DNA from: Dysgonomonas sp. 521
GTDB taxonomy: Bacteria > Bacteroidota > Bacteroidia > Bacteroidales > Dysgonomonadaceae
Assembly: GCF_010501055.1 (NCBI RefSeq)
Contig: NZ_QVMO01000011.1
Span: forward strand, 18,427-70,334
Length of the DNA stretch: 51,908 nt
Direction of reading: 5' to 3'
In this document: positions 41,745-51,542 of the stretch, piece after piece
Position numbering within the stretch: position 1 is the stretch's first letter
How the letters are laid out: every line of letters starts with the position of its first letter
The notes under the pieces: model-generated
Database searches by the model: none
What the model was told of the DNA's origin: nothing
The model's input: only the letters and a program-made list of their open reading frames with translations
Program-made: the position numbers and the translations under genes

Positions 41745-44186
41745 ATGAAAAAATCTTTCTTATTCATTTCTGTTTTTATTTTAAGTGTCCTTATCTGTAA
41801 GGCAGACGATACCAGGCTCTGGTATAAGCGTCCCGCTAAAGAGTGGGTAGAAGCATTGCCGCTGGGTAATTCACGTCTGGGCGCAATGGTTTTTGGAAAC
41901 CCTGCCAGAGAGCAAATCCAGTTGAATGAAGAAACCATGTGGGGTGGCGGGCCTCACCGCAACGACAGCCCTAATATGCTGAAGGTGCTGAACGAAGTAC
42001 GTTCACTGATTTTCAGCGGAAAAGAAAAAGAAGCCGAAATGTTGCTGGATAAGAATATGCGCACACCGCACAATGGTATGCCTTACCAGACAATTGGCAA
42101 CCTGTTTCTGGATTTTGCAGGACATAGCAACTATGCTGATTATACACGACAACTCGACCTGAAAACGGCGGTTGCAACAACAAAATATACAGTAGATGGT
42201 ATCTCCTTTACCCGTGAGGTATTTACTTCGTTTACCGATAATGTTATCATAGTCCGCATTACAGCCGACAGGGCGAACAGTATCAGCTTCACGGCAGGTT
42301 ACGATTCTCCTGTAAAAGACTATCAGGTATCAGCTAAAGGAGACAAACTCATACTCAAAGGCATGGGCTCGGAGCATGAGGGTATAAAAGGCGTAATCCG
42401 TTTCGAGAACCAGACACAGATTAAAACAGAAGGCGGAAGCGTAAAAGCGGAAGGTAATAAGCTAACGGTAAAAGGAGCAAATACAGCTACTCTCTATATC
42501 TCCATTGCTACCAACTTTGTCAACTATAAAGACGTAAGCGCCAACGAATCAAAAAAGGCAGCCGATTATCTGAAATCAGCTATCAGCAAGCCTTACAGTA
42601 CAGCATTGGCAGACCATATAAAATATTATCAAAAACAATTCAACCGTGTGCAGTTCGACTTGGGTACATCTGCCGCTGCCGGTGAAGAAACCGATGTCAG
42701 GGTACGGAATTTCAAAGATGGTAAAGATCAGAGCCTGGTAACATTGCTTTTCCAGTTTGGGCGTTACCTGCTTATCAGTTCTTCGCAGCCGGGCGGTCAG
42801 CCGTCTACATTGCAGGGTATATGGAACGACCAGCTTGTTCCACCGTGGGATAGCAAGTACACTATCAATATAAACACAGAGATGAATTACTGGCCGGCAG
42901 AGGTTACCAACCTGAGTGAAACGCATCAGCCATTGTTTCAGATGCTACAGGAACTCGCAGTGACCGGACAGGAAACAGCAAAAGTGATGTACAATGCAGG
43001 AGGCTGGGTAACACATCATAATACAGACCTTTGGCGTACTACAGGTCCTGTGGATGGCGCGTTCTACGGTATGTGGCCTAATGGCGGGGCATGGCTCAGC
43101 CAGCATATGTGGCAACATTATTTATATACAGGAGATAAGACTTTCCTGAAAGAAGCCTATCCTGTACTGAAAGGAGCAGCGGACTTCTTCCTCGATTTCC
43201 TCACAGAGCATCCTACATATAAATGGATGGTATCAGCACCTTCCACTTCACCCGAACAAGGCCCTCCGGGAAAAGATACAAGCATCACGGCAGGTTCTAC
43301 AATGGATAACCAGATTGTTTTTGATGTGCTAAATAATGCGCTGGATGCTTCCAAAGCTTTAGGTTTAAATGATAACGCATACAATCAGAAACTTGAAAAT
43401 ATGATTGCACGCCTTGCTCCGATGCAGATAGGACGGCACAACCAGTTGCAGGAATGGCTGGGTGATTTGGATGATCCTAAAAACGATCACCGTCATGTAT
43501 CACATCTATACGGATTGTATCCTAGTAACCAGATATCGCCTTATTCGCACCCTACGCTTTTTCAGGCAGCTAAGAACTCCCTGCTTTACCGTGGCGATAT
43601 GGCTACAGGCTGGTCGATAGGTTGGAAGATCAATTTCTGGGCACGCCTGCTGGATGGCAATCATGCCCAAAAGATAATCACCAATATGTTATCATTGGTA
43701 GAACCCGGAAATGATGATGGACGTACTTATCCGAACCTCTTCGATGCACATCCGCCGTTCCAGATTGACGGGAACTTCGGATTCACGGCAGGAGTTGCTG
43801 AAATGCTTCTCCAAAGCCATGACGGAGCTATTCACCTGTTGCCGGCACTACCCGATAACTGGAAGAAAGGAAGCATCAAAGGGCTGATGGCACGCGGTGG
43901 TTTCGAAATTACATCAATGGAATGGGACGGAGGCGAAATATCTGCCGTAACAGTAACTTCCCGACTGGGTGGAAATATGCGCCTTTGTTCGTATGTGCCA
44001 TTAAACGGCTCAGGATTGAAAGAGGCAAAAGGTATAAACCCTAACCCTTTATATAAAACAGCAAATATTAAAGAGCCATTTGTCTCTAAAGAGGTCAATC
44101 CTCAATACCCGCTATTATACAAAGTGTATGAGTACGACCTGATGACACAACCCAATCAATCGTATACGTTCAGGAGAGGTAAGTAG
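41745..44186 (+). CDS. GH95 alpha-L-fucosidase or alpha-L-galactosidase
   Basis: The start at 41745 ([16 protein letters not shown]) gives a signal peptide ending CKA; 12 codons upstream are open but unlikely to be used. The 813-residue protein has the GH95 N-terminal domain ([22 protein letters not shown]), a helical (alpha/alpha)6 barrel with [15 protein letters not shown] and [13 protein letters not shown], and [17 protein letters not shown] near the end. These are the conserved family motifs around the active site. GH95 enzymes remove alpha-1,2-linked L-fucose or L-galactose with inversion. This is the first enzyme of the plus-strand arm, 98 bases before a GH71/99-like gene. Confidence 0.93.
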   Translation: MKKSFLFISVFILSVLICKADDTRLWYKRPAKEWVEALPLGNSRLGAMVFGNPAREQIQLNEETMWGGGPHRNDSPNMLKVLNEVRSLIFSGKEKEAEMLLDKNMRTPHNGMPYQTIGNLFLDFAGHSNYADYTRQLDLKTAVATTKYTVDGISFTREVFTSFTDNVIIVRITADRANSISFTAGYDSPVKDYQVSAKGDKLILKGMGSEHEGIKGVIRFENQTQIKTEGGSVKAEGNKLTVKGANTATLYISIATNFVNYKDVSANESKKAADYLKSAISKPYSTALADHIKYYQKQFNRVQFDLGTSAAAGEETDVRVRNFKDGKDQSLVTLLFQFGRYLLISSSQPGGQPSTLQGIWNDQLVPPWDSKYTININTEMNYWPAEVTNLSETHQPLFQMLQELAVTGQETAKVMYNAGGWVTHHNTDLWRTTGPVDGAFYGMWPNGGAWLSQHMWQHYLYTGDKTFLKEAYPVLKGAADFFLDFLTEHPTYKWMVSAPSTSPEQGPPGKDTSITAGSTMDNQIVFDVLNNALDASKALGLNDNAYNQKLENMIARLAPMQIGRHNQLQEWLGDLDDPKNDHRHVSHLYGLYPSNQISPYSHPTLFQAAKNSLLYRGDMATGWSIGWKINFWARLLDGNHAQKIITNMLSLVEPGNDDGRTYPNLFDAHPPFQIDGNFGFTAGVAEMLLQSHDGAIHLLPALPDNWKKGSIKGLMARGGFEITSMEWDGGEISAVTVTSRLGGNMRLCSYVPLNGSGLKEAKGINPNPLYKTANIKEPFVSKEVNPQYPLLYKVYEYDLMTQPNQSYTFRRGK

Positions 44187-44283
44187 TTTATTATCTTATT
44201 TATAAATCTGAAATGGTATTGCTCATTAGGAGTAGTACAGAGCAAATTTTGTCTATTCTGAAATAACTTAATAATATAAAACA

Positions 44284-45549
44284 ATGAATCTAAAAGCTAT
44301 TCTTTTACTACTATCCATTGCCTGTTCTGTCTGCCTGACAGCACAGACCCGCAAACATGCAACCACAACCCAGTATCCCAGCTATAAAGGTCTGATTATG
44401 GCCGGTTATCAGGGTTGGTTCATCGCTCCGTCCGATGGAGTGATGCATGCCGATGAAAAACAGGTCAGGCTCGATATGTGGCCTGATGTGAGCGAATATG
44501 AAAAAACGTATCCTACAGGCTTGAAACTGGCGGATGGTTCCACTGCCCGTTTTTTCAGTTCTACCGATAAAAGTACGATTGACCTGCACTTCAAATGGAT
44601 GCAGCAATATGGTATCGATGGTGTGTTTATGCAGCGTTTTTGGCATACAGCCCAACCTCAGGCACGTAATAGTGTCCGCACCGAAGTGATAAAAAACGGC
44701 TTTGAGGCCGCTTCCAAGTATGGACGTGCTGCGGCTGTTATGTACGACCTTTCAGGATTAAAAGCTTCAGGTGAAGATTGCTCAAGCCTTATCGAAGACT
44801 GGAAATTTCTGGTGGATGAACTGAAAGTAACCAACCAGTCAGGAAATAAAACCTATCTGCACCACAACGGAAAACCCCTTGTTGCTATCTGGGGCATAGG
44901 CTTTCCGGATAGGCCTTATAATATACGCAATATCGGTATAGAGCGTTTTATTGACTTCCTGAAAAACGATCCTGTGTATGGAGGATGCAGCGTGATGCTG
45001 GGTGTGCCTACTTTCTGGCGCGATTTGAATGCCGATTGTATCAACGACCCGTACCTGCACACGGTTATCAGGCAGGCGGATATTGTTCTGCCGTGGACTG
45101 TTCAGCGCTTTACCCCGCTGTTGCACAACGATATGGATCGTTTCAGGGATTTGATTGTTGGTGATATGGAATGGTGTAAGCAAAACAATATAGACTATGT
45201 ACCTTGTGTTACACCGGGATTCAGTTGGCACAACCTCAGCCGTTTCGAGTTTCCTGATGATGTAAAACCTTCGGGTTCAATACCACGGCAGGGCGGACGC
45301 TTCTACTGGCAGCAACTGTACACAGCAATCAATGCAGGTGCTTCGATGGTCTATGTTGCCATGTTTGACGAAGTGAACGAAGGCACAGCGATTTTCAAGG
45401 TAAGCGATAATCCTCCGGTAAGCGATATTGCCAAGTTTGTAGGTATGGATGGCATGCCTTCTGACCATTATTTGTGGCTCACAGGTGAGGCTACGAAGAT
45501 GCTACGGAGGGAGATTCCATTGAGTTATAAAATGCCTCAGAGGAAATAA
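44284..45549 (+). CDS. GH71/99-like glycosidase (second copy)
   Basis: This 421-residue protein has a signal peptide (about 1-20, ending LTAQ) and one catalytic domain that begins YKGLIMAGYQGWF. The E-x-x-E motif of GH99-like enzymes is present as MFDEVNEGTAIFK (E363, E366). It is clearly homologous to the lipoprotein at 28361 along the whole barrel but lacks the lipid anchor and linker, so it probably works in the periplasm. A pair of one surface and one periplasmic enzyme on opposite arms suggests successive steps on the same linkage. Confidence 0.85.
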   Translation: MNLKAILLLLSIACSVCLTAQTRKHATTTQYPSYKGLIMAGYQGWFIAPSDGVMHADEKQVRLDMWPDVSEYEKTYPTGLKLADGSTARFFSSTDKSTIDLHFKWMQQYGIDGVFMQRFWHTAQPQARNSVRTEVIKNGFEAASKYGRAAAVMYDLSGLKASGEDCSSLIEDWKFLVDELKVTNQSGNKTYLHHNGKPLVAIWGIGFPDRPYNIRNIGIERFIDFLKNDPVYGGCSVMLGVPTFWRDLNADCINDPYLHTVIRQADIVLPWTVQRFTPLLHNDMDRFRDLIVGDMEWCKQNNIDYVPCVTPGFSWHNLSRFEFPDDVKPSGSIPRQGGRFYWQQLYTAINAGASMVYVAMFDEVNEGTAIFKVSDNPPVSDIAKFVGMDGMPSDHYLWLTGEATKMLRREIPLSYKMPQRK

Positions 45550-45555
45550 TATTTA

Positions 45556-45627
45556 TTGATGTTGTAGGGGCGAACCTGCGTGTTCGCCTACTTCTCAGGC
45601 AGACACACAGGTCTGCCTCTACATCAG
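45556..45627. repeat. Double hairpin (family D) with outer stem
   Basis: GTAGGGGCGAAC-GTTCGCCTAC and GGCAGAC-GTCTGCC form two hairpins side by side, closed by TGATGT...ACATCA. The first unit resembles 24143-24177. It lies directly after the GH71/99-like gene and could act as its transcript end. Confidence 0.75.
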
Positions 45628-45639
45628 AATAAATTTCAT

Positions 45640-45926
45640 AGCCTTGCCCGTGCAGAAACAACGCTCGGGGAGCGTAGCCGACTCAATTTCTCCTGCTCGC
45701 GCAGATTTCATGTATGTGTGTAGCGAAGCAAAAAATATAGCATGCTCTTTGAACAGGACACGGACAAGATGTCCGCGTCAGCGAGATTCTGATTTTGTTT
45801 TAATTGCCTCCACTTTCAAGTGGAGGAATATGATTGTTAATCTGAAATTGGCTTTAGCCAAATCCCTTTTTGACTAAAGTCCTTTTAGATAAATCTTTAT
45901 CCACGTCTTAAAAGACGTGGTAAAAA
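45640..45926. repeat. Cluster of perfect palindromes upstream of ceramidase-like gene
   Basis: CCTCCACTT/AAGTGGAGG at 45807-45826, TTGGCT/AGCCAA at 45848-45861 and CCACGTCTT/AAGACGTGG at 45901-45920 follow each other. Before them, 45647-45775 carries CTGCTCGCGCAG with AGCGAAGC, related to the palindromic part of the 1-175 repeat. A 77-codon frame at 45644-45877 runs through these repeats and is not believed. The last hairpin lies 17 bases from the next ATG and could affect its translation. Confidence 0.7.
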
Positions 45927-45937
45927 ATAAATCACCC

Positions 45938-47224
45938 ATGAAAAATTATATATTAACACTATTATTATTAACCCTCTTTGCCTTCCCTTCCAAAACAAAA
46001 GCCGCCGAGGGGCAACTCCTGGCAGGAACAGCAAAAATAAATATTACCCCGCAAAATGTACTTCCATTGCATGACTCCGTGTTTGCACGCAGTCTGGTGC
46101 TGGAAGTAGGAGGGTTGCGCATTGCTCAGGTATCTGTCGATTTGGTCGGCTTCGAGAGCGAACGTGTAAAAAGAATCTGTAAAGAGAAATACGGTATTTC
46201 ACAGGTGCTTATCAGTGCATCGCACTCTCATTCGTGCCCTATCGCACTGGCTTTGTTCGACAGGAGCAAGACTTATCCTTCAAATACCACTTATTTTGAA
46301 GACCGCATTATAGAGGTAGTAGGCAAAGCGTTGAATGATATGTTTCCTGCCCGGGTTTCTGCCGGGCATCGTACATTTCCTCAACTGGGATTCAACCGCC
46401 TGATTATCCGTGACGATGGACATGCAAGGGAATCATGGTTTGGTGATGCACACTACAATGTGGAGAATCCTGAGAGAATACCTTTCGGCCCTGTAGACCT
46501 CGAAGTGGGCGTTATAAGGATAGAAGATATGCAGGGCAAGCCACGCGCAATAATGATGAACTATGCCTGCCATTCTGATATTGTATGTTTCAATTATGAA
46601 ATATCTGCCGACTATCCCGGAGTGGCAGCCCGCAAAGTGGAAGAAGCATTCAATAATGAGGTTAATTGCCTTTTTGTACAGGGGGCAGCCGGAAATGTGG
46701 AGTCCCTGCAAATCAGCCGCCGCCGTACAGGCCCAGATGACCCTATCAAATCGGATTATGCGCCGATGGTACGCACAGGGGAATTGCTGGCTTACGAAGC
46801 TATAAAATTAGCAAAACAGCTTCCCGAGGGGAGTGACCTCACATCTATGAAAGTAAGGACAGACTCGCTGCATTTTACCGGGCGGTACGACAAGACACTC
46901 TCATTCAATGTGCATCTGGCTACTATCCTTATCAACGATAATATACTGATTGCCGCTTGTCCAGGTGAACTATTCTCCCAGCTTCAACTGGAATGGAAAG
47001 AAAAGGTAAGGCTGGCGGATGCTATTCCTTTTGTCTTCGGCTATACATGGACAGGAGGAAAATCCCCCGGCTATGTTCCCGATGTCAGGTCGGCGGCGTT
47101 AGGCGGTTTCGGTGCCGACCAGAACATTCATGGAATAGAGGTCGGTTCGGGAGAAATGATAATGAATAAGCAACTGGAAAACTTTTATAAATTAAACGGG
47201 TTGATGCGCGAGCGTCCGGAGTAG
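45938..47224 (+). CDS. Ceramidase-N-terminal-domain-like secreted protein
   Basis: The start at 45938 (MKNYILTLLLLTLFAF) gives a signal peptide ending TKAA; seven codons upstream are open. The 428-residue protein has the neutral/alkaline ceramidase N-terminal-type fold: GTAKINITP near the start, SASHSHSCP matching the family's THTHSGP zinc-site motif, NYACHSD and QGAAGNVE. Many PULs contain such proteins with no lipid role shown, and a zinc-dependent amidase or esterase acting on a decorated sugar is possible. It lacks the C-terminal domain of true ceramidases. It ends the plus-strand arm; a terminator follows after about 130 bases. Confidence 0.75.
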   Translation: MKNYILTLLLLTLFAFPSKTKAAEGQLLAGTAKINITPQNVLPLHDSVFARSLVLEVGGLRIAQVSVDLVGFESERVKRICKEKYGISQVLISASHSHSCPIALALFDRSKTYPSNTTYFEDRIIEVVGKALNDMFPARVSAGHRTFPQLGFNRLIIRDDGHARESWFGDAHYNVENPERIPFGPVDLEVGVIRIEDMQGKPRAIMMNYACHSDIVCFNYEISADYPGVAARKVEEAFNNEVNCLFVQGAAGNVESLQISRRRTGPDDPIKSDYAPMVRTGELLAYEAIKLAKQLPEGSDLTSMKVRTDSLHFTGRYDKTLSFNVHLATILINDNILIAACPGELFSQLQLEWKEKVRLADAIPFVFGYTWTGGKSPGYVPDVRSAALGGFGADQNIHGIEVGSGEMIMNKQLENFYKLNGLMRERPE

Positions 47225-47353
47225 ATAGTTACAAGTTGCAAGTTACGAGTTATAAATTATTTACTGCTTACTGTTTAGAAAAAATAAAAATTTTATAAAG
47301 CAAATCTTTTTATCTGTGGTTGGATGATTTTAATTATATTTTAGTGATTGTGA

Positions 47354-47386
47354 GGCGGCTGGTTTTTCGGAATCAGCCGTTTTTTA
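47354..47386 (+). terminator. Intrinsic terminator
   Basis: CGGCTG (47356-47361) pairs with CAGCCG (47374-47379), followed by six T's. It lies in the 388-base gap after the ceramidase-like gene (47225-47612), which otherwise shows only AT-rich sequence and no ORF. It marks the end of the PUL transcript. Confidence 0.85.
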
Positions 47387-47612
47387 TTAAGAAGTCTAAA
47401 CTCACCTGTGTTCTTTGCGTAAATCTTCTTTGCGGTTAATCAAGTGGTACACCTGCGGTGTCATACATATATGATATATATATAAAAAACAGCCTAAAAA
47501 TTGGAACGTATAAAATTTAAACAGTTACTTAAGATTACTTTTACAATTTGCCACTTTTTTCTTTTGTAGAAAATAATTATCTTCGAAGTTCATATTATTC
47601 AGCGAATATCTG

Positions 47613-48380
47613 ATGCACATGAATATTATCTTATTACAAACTGACATAACATGGCAAGAACCTGAGACGAACAGGCTTCATGCCGAAGATTTGATCGATT
47701 CCCTGCCGGACTCGACAGACCTTATCGTTCTTCCCGAAATGTTTACCACAGGCTTTTGCACTTCGCCCAAAGGCATTGCCGAAAAGGCGGATACTGAAAC
47801 CCTTACGTGGATGCAGTCTGTCGCCCTCCGGCGGAATATGGCTATTGCCAGCAGTGTAGCCACCGAAGAGGATGGGAAATATTATAACCGCTTCTATTTT
47901 GTAAAACCGGATGGCAGTTATGCTACCTATAATAAACGACATCTTTTCACCTTTGCCGGAGAGGACAAAGAATATGCGGCCGGACAAGACCGGGTAATTG
48001 TAGAATACAACGGGTTCAGAATCCTTTTGCAGATATGCTACGACCTGCGTTTCCCTGTCTATTCGCGCAACCGTGGCGATTATGATATGATACTCTATAT
48101 AGCCAGTTGGCCAACGGTACGCCTCTATGCGTGGAATACACTGGTGCGGGCTCGCGCCATCGAAAATGTATGCTATGTAGCTGCTGTAAACCGTACAGGC
48201 AACGATCCGGGTAATGAGTATAGCGGAGGTACTGCCCTCTATGACTATATGGGAAAACCAATAGCAGAAGCCGGCACGGGAGAAGAAGCCGTGAGCGGGA
48301 GCATAGATATGCAGCAACTGACTGATTTCAGGAAAAAATTCCCTGTATTGCAGGACGCAGATGAATTTACAGCCCCCTAA
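47613..48380 (+). CDS. Omega-amidase / nitrilase-superfamily hydrolase (YafV-like)
   Basis: This 255-residue cytoplasmic enzyme of the carbon-nitrogen hydrolase family has the catalytic triad E42 (LPEMF), K108 (YNKRHLF) and C142 (LQICYDLRFP). The sequence around these and the WNTLVRARAIEN stretch match the YafV branch, which deamidates alpha-keto acid amides left by transamination from glutamine or methionine. The start may be 47613 or the Met two codons later. The stop and last residues (TAP) are supplied by a dispersed repeat. It precedes iorA, whose product also handles transamination-derived 2-oxo acids, so a link in amino acid metabolism is reasonable. Confidence 0.88.
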   Translation: MHMNIILLQTDITWQEPETNRLHAEDLIDSLPDSTDLIVLPEMFTTGFCTSPKGIAEKADTETLTWMQSVALRRNMAIASSVATEEDGKYYNRFYFVKPDGSYATYNKRHLFTFAGEDKEYAAGQDRVIVEYNGFRILLQICYDLRFPVYSRNRGDYDMILYIASWPTVRLYAWNTLVRARAIENVCYVAAVNRTGNDPGNEYSGGTALYDYMGKPIAEAGTGEEAVSGSIDMQQLTDFRKKFPVLQDADEFTAP

Positions 48381-48488
48381 ATCCCCCAAAGGGGGACTTG
48401 GGTAAAGCCACTTGAATAACTAAGAGATGATAAATAAAAAATAACTAATACCCTCTCTGTGAACCCCCTTTGGGGGGCAGGGGGGCTT
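48372..48488. repeat. Two dispersed palindromes (family A') flanking yafV-iorA gap
   Basis: CCCCCTAAATCCCCCAAAGGGGGACTTGGG at 48373-48402 (written here as two arms around AAAG) supplies the nitrilase stop. ACCCCCTTTGGGGGGCAGGGGGGC follows at 48464-48487, just before the iorA ATG. Near-identical units lie at 50070-50288. Confidence 0.8.
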
Positions 48489-48499
48489 ATATAATCACA

Positions 48500-50104
48500 A
48501 TGAGAGAAAAACTACTTATGTTAGGCGACCAGGCTATTGCTCTCGGCGCCATACATGCGGGGATAACAGGGGTTTATGCCTATCCGGGTACCCCTTCTAC
48601 CGAAATAACAGAATTTATACAGGATTCTCCACTTGCTAAGGAGAGAAATGTGCACAGCCGATGGTGTACCAACGAGAAAACAGCTATGGAAGCAGCACTT
48701 GGAGTTTCCTATATTGGCAAAAGGGCTTTGGTGTGTATGAAGCACGTGGGGCTGAATGTAGCTGCCGATGCCTTTGTCAATTCGTCTATGACGGGGACGA
48801 ATGGCGGATTGGTAGTCCTTGTGGCCGACGACCCTTCGATGCACTCGTCGCAGAATGAGCAGGATTCACGTTTCTATGGTAAATTTGCTTTTATGCCGAT
48901 ATTCGAGCCTTCTTCTCAGCAGGAAGCTTATGATATGATCAGGTATGCGTTCGATGTTTCCGAACAATTCGAACTACCCGTACTGATGCGCCTGACTACA
49001 CGCATGGCACATTCGCGTGCCGAAGTACAAACTTCTGAAATAAGGGAACAGAACAAAATTAGGTTCCCCGAAGACAAGTCACGCTGGGTGCTACTCCCCG
49101 TAAATGCACGCAGACGCTACAATGAACTATTGGCCGCACAGCCCGAACTGGAAAAGCTGGCCGCACAATCTACTTACAACAAATACACTTCAGGAAACAA
49201 AAAAGGAGTTATAGCCTGCGGACTTGGTTATAACTACCTGATGGAAAACTTTCCCGATGGTTGCGACCATACAGTATTGAAGATATCGCAATACCCATTG
49301 CCTAAAGAATTAATCCGTAAGGTGATGAATAATTGCGATGAAGTACTGGTACTGGAAGACGGGCAACCCTTTGTGGAAGAACAACTACGCGGACTACTCG
49401 ACGAAAGCGGTAAAGTAAAAGGGCGTCTGACCGGGGAACTTCCCCGCGTTGGAGAACTCACGCCCGATAATGTACGTAATGCCCTTGGCTTTGCAGAGCA
49501 GCCAAAATTCAGTCCCAGTACCAATGTGGTTCCACGTCCGCCTGCCTTATGCACAGGATGTGGGCACATAGATGTGTACAAGGCTTTGAACGAAGTAGTT
49601 GCAGAATATAAAGATGCAAAAGTATTTAGTGATATAGGATGCTATACACTTGGGGCATTACCTCCATTCCGTGCCATAGATACATGTGTAGATATGGGTG
49701 CTTCTATTACAATGGCAAAGGGCGCGGCAGATGGAGGTTTATTCCCCTCTATTGCGGTAATTGGGGATTCTACATTCACACATTCGGGCATTACAGGCTT
49801 GCAGGATGCTGTAAACTCGGGTGTGAATATTACGGTTGTAATATCTGATAATCTCACTACTGCCATGACCGGGGGACAAGACTCAGCCGGAACGGAACGT
49901 CTCGAAAGCATCTGTGTGGGAGTAGGAGTAGAGCAGGAGCATATCCGTGTCATTATCCCGTTGCCAAAGAATATGGAGGAAGCGAAAAAAGTGATTCGTG
50001 AAGAAATAGAATACAACGGTGTTTCGGTAATTATCCCGCGTAGGGAATGTATACAGACACTGAAGAGACGGCCCCCTCAATCCCCCAAAGGGGGACTTGG
50101 GTAA
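48500..50104 (+). CDS. iorA: Indolepyruvate ferredoxin oxidoreductase, alpha subunit
   Basis: The start at 48500 (MREKLLMLGDQAIALGAI) is preferred to 48470, which would translate repeat sequence. The 534-residue protein has the pyrimidine-binding half (about 1-190, YAYPGTPSTEITEFI), a transketolase-C-like middle (about 235-325) and the thiamine diphosphate half (about 350-520, CTGCGH, GDSTFTHSGITG, SDN). It oxidatively decarboxylates aryl pyruvates from aromatic amino acids to acyl-CoA, reducing ferredoxin. No C-terminal 4Fe-4S ferredoxin domain is present, so it is a short form. The last 10 residues or so (RPPQSPKGGLG) come from a dispersed repeat. iorB follows after a repeat-filled gap. Confidence 0.93.
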   Translation: MREKLLMLGDQAIALGAIHAGITGVYAYPGTPSTEITEFIQDSPLAKERNVHSRWCTNEKTAMEAALGVSYIGKRALVCMKHVGLNVAADAFVNSSMTGTNGGLVVLVADDPSMHSSQNEQDSRFYGKFAFMPIFEPSSQQEAYDMIRYAFDVSEQFELPVLMRLTTRMAHSRAEVQTSEIREQNKIRFPEDKSRWVLLPVNARRRYNELLAAQPELEKLAAQSTYNKYTSGNKKGVIACGLGYNYLMENFPDGCDHTVLKISQYPLPKELIRKVMNNCDEVLVLEDGQPFVEEQLRGLLDESGKVKGRLTGELPRVGELTPDNVRNALGFAEQPKFSPSTNVVPRPPALCTGCGHIDVYKALNEVVAEYKDAKVFSDIGCYTLGALPPFRAIDTCVDMGASITMAKGAADGGLFPSIAVIGDSTFTHSGITGLQDAVNSGVNITVVISDNLTTAMTGGQDSAGTERLESICVGVGVEQEHIRVIIPLPKNMEEAKKVIREEIEYNGVSVIIPRRECIQTLKRRPPQSPKGGLG

Positions 50105-50288
50105 AGCCACTAGCCCCTCCAACCTCCCCAATGGGGAGGCTTAAGGCAAAGCCACGACAAGAATATGAATATAGAAAGTAAAATGAATATTAACCAATAA
50201 AAAATACCCTCACTGTAAGTCCCCTTGGGGGATTTAGGGGGCAAAATACTCTCTCTGTAAGTCCCCCTTGGGGGATTGATGGGGGCTG
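50070..50288. repeat. Four dispersed palindromes (family A/A') between iorA and iorB
   Basis: Units at about 50070-50112, 50113-50155, 50217-50243 and 50259-50288 all combine C-runs, AAAGGGGG or TTGGGG, and GGGTAAAGCCAC or CTCTCTGTAAGTCCC flanks. The first overlaps the end of iorA and the last ends 7 bases before the iorB ATG. They would form strong stems in the iorAB message. Confidence 0.8.
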
Positions 50289-50294
50289 AAAATT

Positions 50295-50888
50295 ATGAAA
50301 CTAGACATCATACTATCAGGTGTAGGCGGACAGGGGATACTCTCCATAGCTGCCATAATAGGAGAGGCAGCCTTGGAAGGAGGCCTGCATATCAAACAGG
50401 CCGAAGTGCACGGAATGAGCCAGCGGGGCGGTGATGTACAGTCCAACCTGCGCATCTCGTCCACAGAGATATATTCCGACCTTATAGCCAAAGGCACTGC
50501 AGACGCCATTATCTCACTGGAACCGATGGAAGCATTGCGCTATCTGCCATATCTTTCCCCGCAGGGATGGATTGTAGCCAATACAGCCCCATATGTAAAT
50601 ATTCCTACCTATCCCGAATTGGAAACTATTCTCGGTGAATTAAAATCGCTGCCGAATGTTATTTTACTCGATGTGGATGCACTGGCAAAAGATGGCGGGG
50701 TAGGGCGGTCTACGAATATGGTATTATTGGGTGCTGCTTCGGTCATACTGGGTATGGACTATAGCAAGCTGGAAGAAGCTATTGCCCGTGTATTCGCCCG
50801 CAAAGGCGAGGTTGTTGTGGAAATGAATAAAAAGGCGTTGAGTATAGGGCGAGAGGCAGGGGAGAATCAGTTGACAAGGGACAGTTGA
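50295..50888 (+). CDS. iorB: Indolepyruvate oxidoreductase, beta subunit
   Basis: This 197-residue subunit of the 2-oxoacid:ferredoxin oxidoreductase gamma class has the N-terminal LSGVGGQGILSIA and the middle VHGMSQRGGDVQSNLR, both typical of the family. It completes the IorAB enzyme, which in anaerobes ferments aromatic amino acids or, run backwards, makes them from aryl acids. The start is the first ATG after the repeat cluster. The end (NQLTRDS) is close to family length. Confidence 0.93.
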   Translation: MKLDIILSGVGGQGILSIAAIIGEAALEGGLHIKQAEVHGMSQRGGDVQSNLRISSTEIYSDLIAKGTADAIISLEPMEALRYLPYLSPQGWIVANTAPYVNIPTYPELETILGELKSLPNVILLDVDALAKDGGVGRSTNMVLLGAASVILGMDYSKLEEAIARVFARKGEVVVEMNKKALSIGREAGENQLTRDS

Positions 50889-50930
50889 CAATTATGAGTG
50901 ACTCTCTTTGTATGCTGATTTATCACCCTC

Positions 50931-51206
50931 TTTGTCATACTGAGTGCAACGAAACATCTCGTCCCTGAAAAGATAGAATCAAAGAGAGAAGAGATTCTTC
51001 ACTATCGTTCAGAATGGCAAAGAGAGGATAAAGAGAGCAAAGTATTACTCTCTTTGTCATGCTGAGGAACGAAGCATCTCGATCCTAAAAAGATAGAATC
51101 AAAGAAACACGAGATTCTTCACTATCGTTCAGAATGACAAGAGAGGATAAAGAGAGCAAAGTATTACTCTCTTTGTCATGTGAGGGACGAAGCATCCCGA
51201 CTCTCA
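50931..51206. repeat. Tandem array of family C elements, left part
   Basis: Two full units of about 120 bases start at 50931 and 51053 and a third left arm starts at 51172. Each unit has TTTGTCATGCTGAG..ACGAAGCATCTCG on the left and GAGATTCTTCACTATCGTTC..ATGAC on the right, with AGATAGAATCAAAG between them and GATAAAGAGAGCAAAGTATTACTC as linker. This is the same family as 18268 and 20851, but only here is it tandem. Confidence 0.85.
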
Positions 51207-51232
51207 ATAGAAAATTTAATATAGATTACCCT

Positions 51233-51541
51233 ATGAAACCACTTGGTACACACAACTATTTCGTTTACATTCTAACTAACCAAAATAAGAGTGTTTTATA
51301 TGTTGGTGTAACAAATGATTTAAGGCGTAGATTATATGAGCATGAACAAGATTCTAAAACAGAAAAGAGTCATTTTACTGGAAAGTATAATCTCTATTAT
51401 CTGATTTATTGGGAAAAGTTTGAATATATTGAACAAGCTATTGATAGGGAAAAAGAAATAAAAGGATGGAAAAGGGTAAAAAAAGATAAATTAATTTCAG
51501 ACTTTAATCCTGATTGGAATTTTTTGAATAATGATATATAA
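51233..51541 (+). CDS. GIY-YIG endonuclease domain protein
   Basis: The start at 51233 (MKPLGTHNYFVYILTNQ) is chosen over an in-frame ATG at 51134 that lies in repeat sequence. The 102-residue protein has a single GIY-YIG domain: VYIL near the start, YVGVTNDLRRRLYEHE with the catalytic arginine region, and the conserved glutamate in DREKEIKGWKR. It belongs to the small stand-alone (YhbQ/UPF0213-like) group. It is more AT-rich than the ior genes and sits inside the tandem repeat array, between a left arm and a complete unit. The neighbours suggest that it moves with, or acts on, the repeats. Confidence 0.88.
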   Translation: MKPLGTHNYFVYILTNQNKSVLYVGVTNDLRRRLYEHEQDSKTEKSHFTGKYNLYYLIYWEKFEYIEQAIDREKEIKGWKRVKKDKLISDFNPDWNFLNNDI

Positions 51542-51542
51542 T

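Noticed and set aside
45644..45877. 77-codon plus-strand frame
   Set aside because: It runs through stacked palindromic repeats and has no protein-like features.
47634..48389. 251-codon minus-strand frame
   Set aside because: Antisense to the nitrilase gene, whose full catalytic triad is present on the plus strand.
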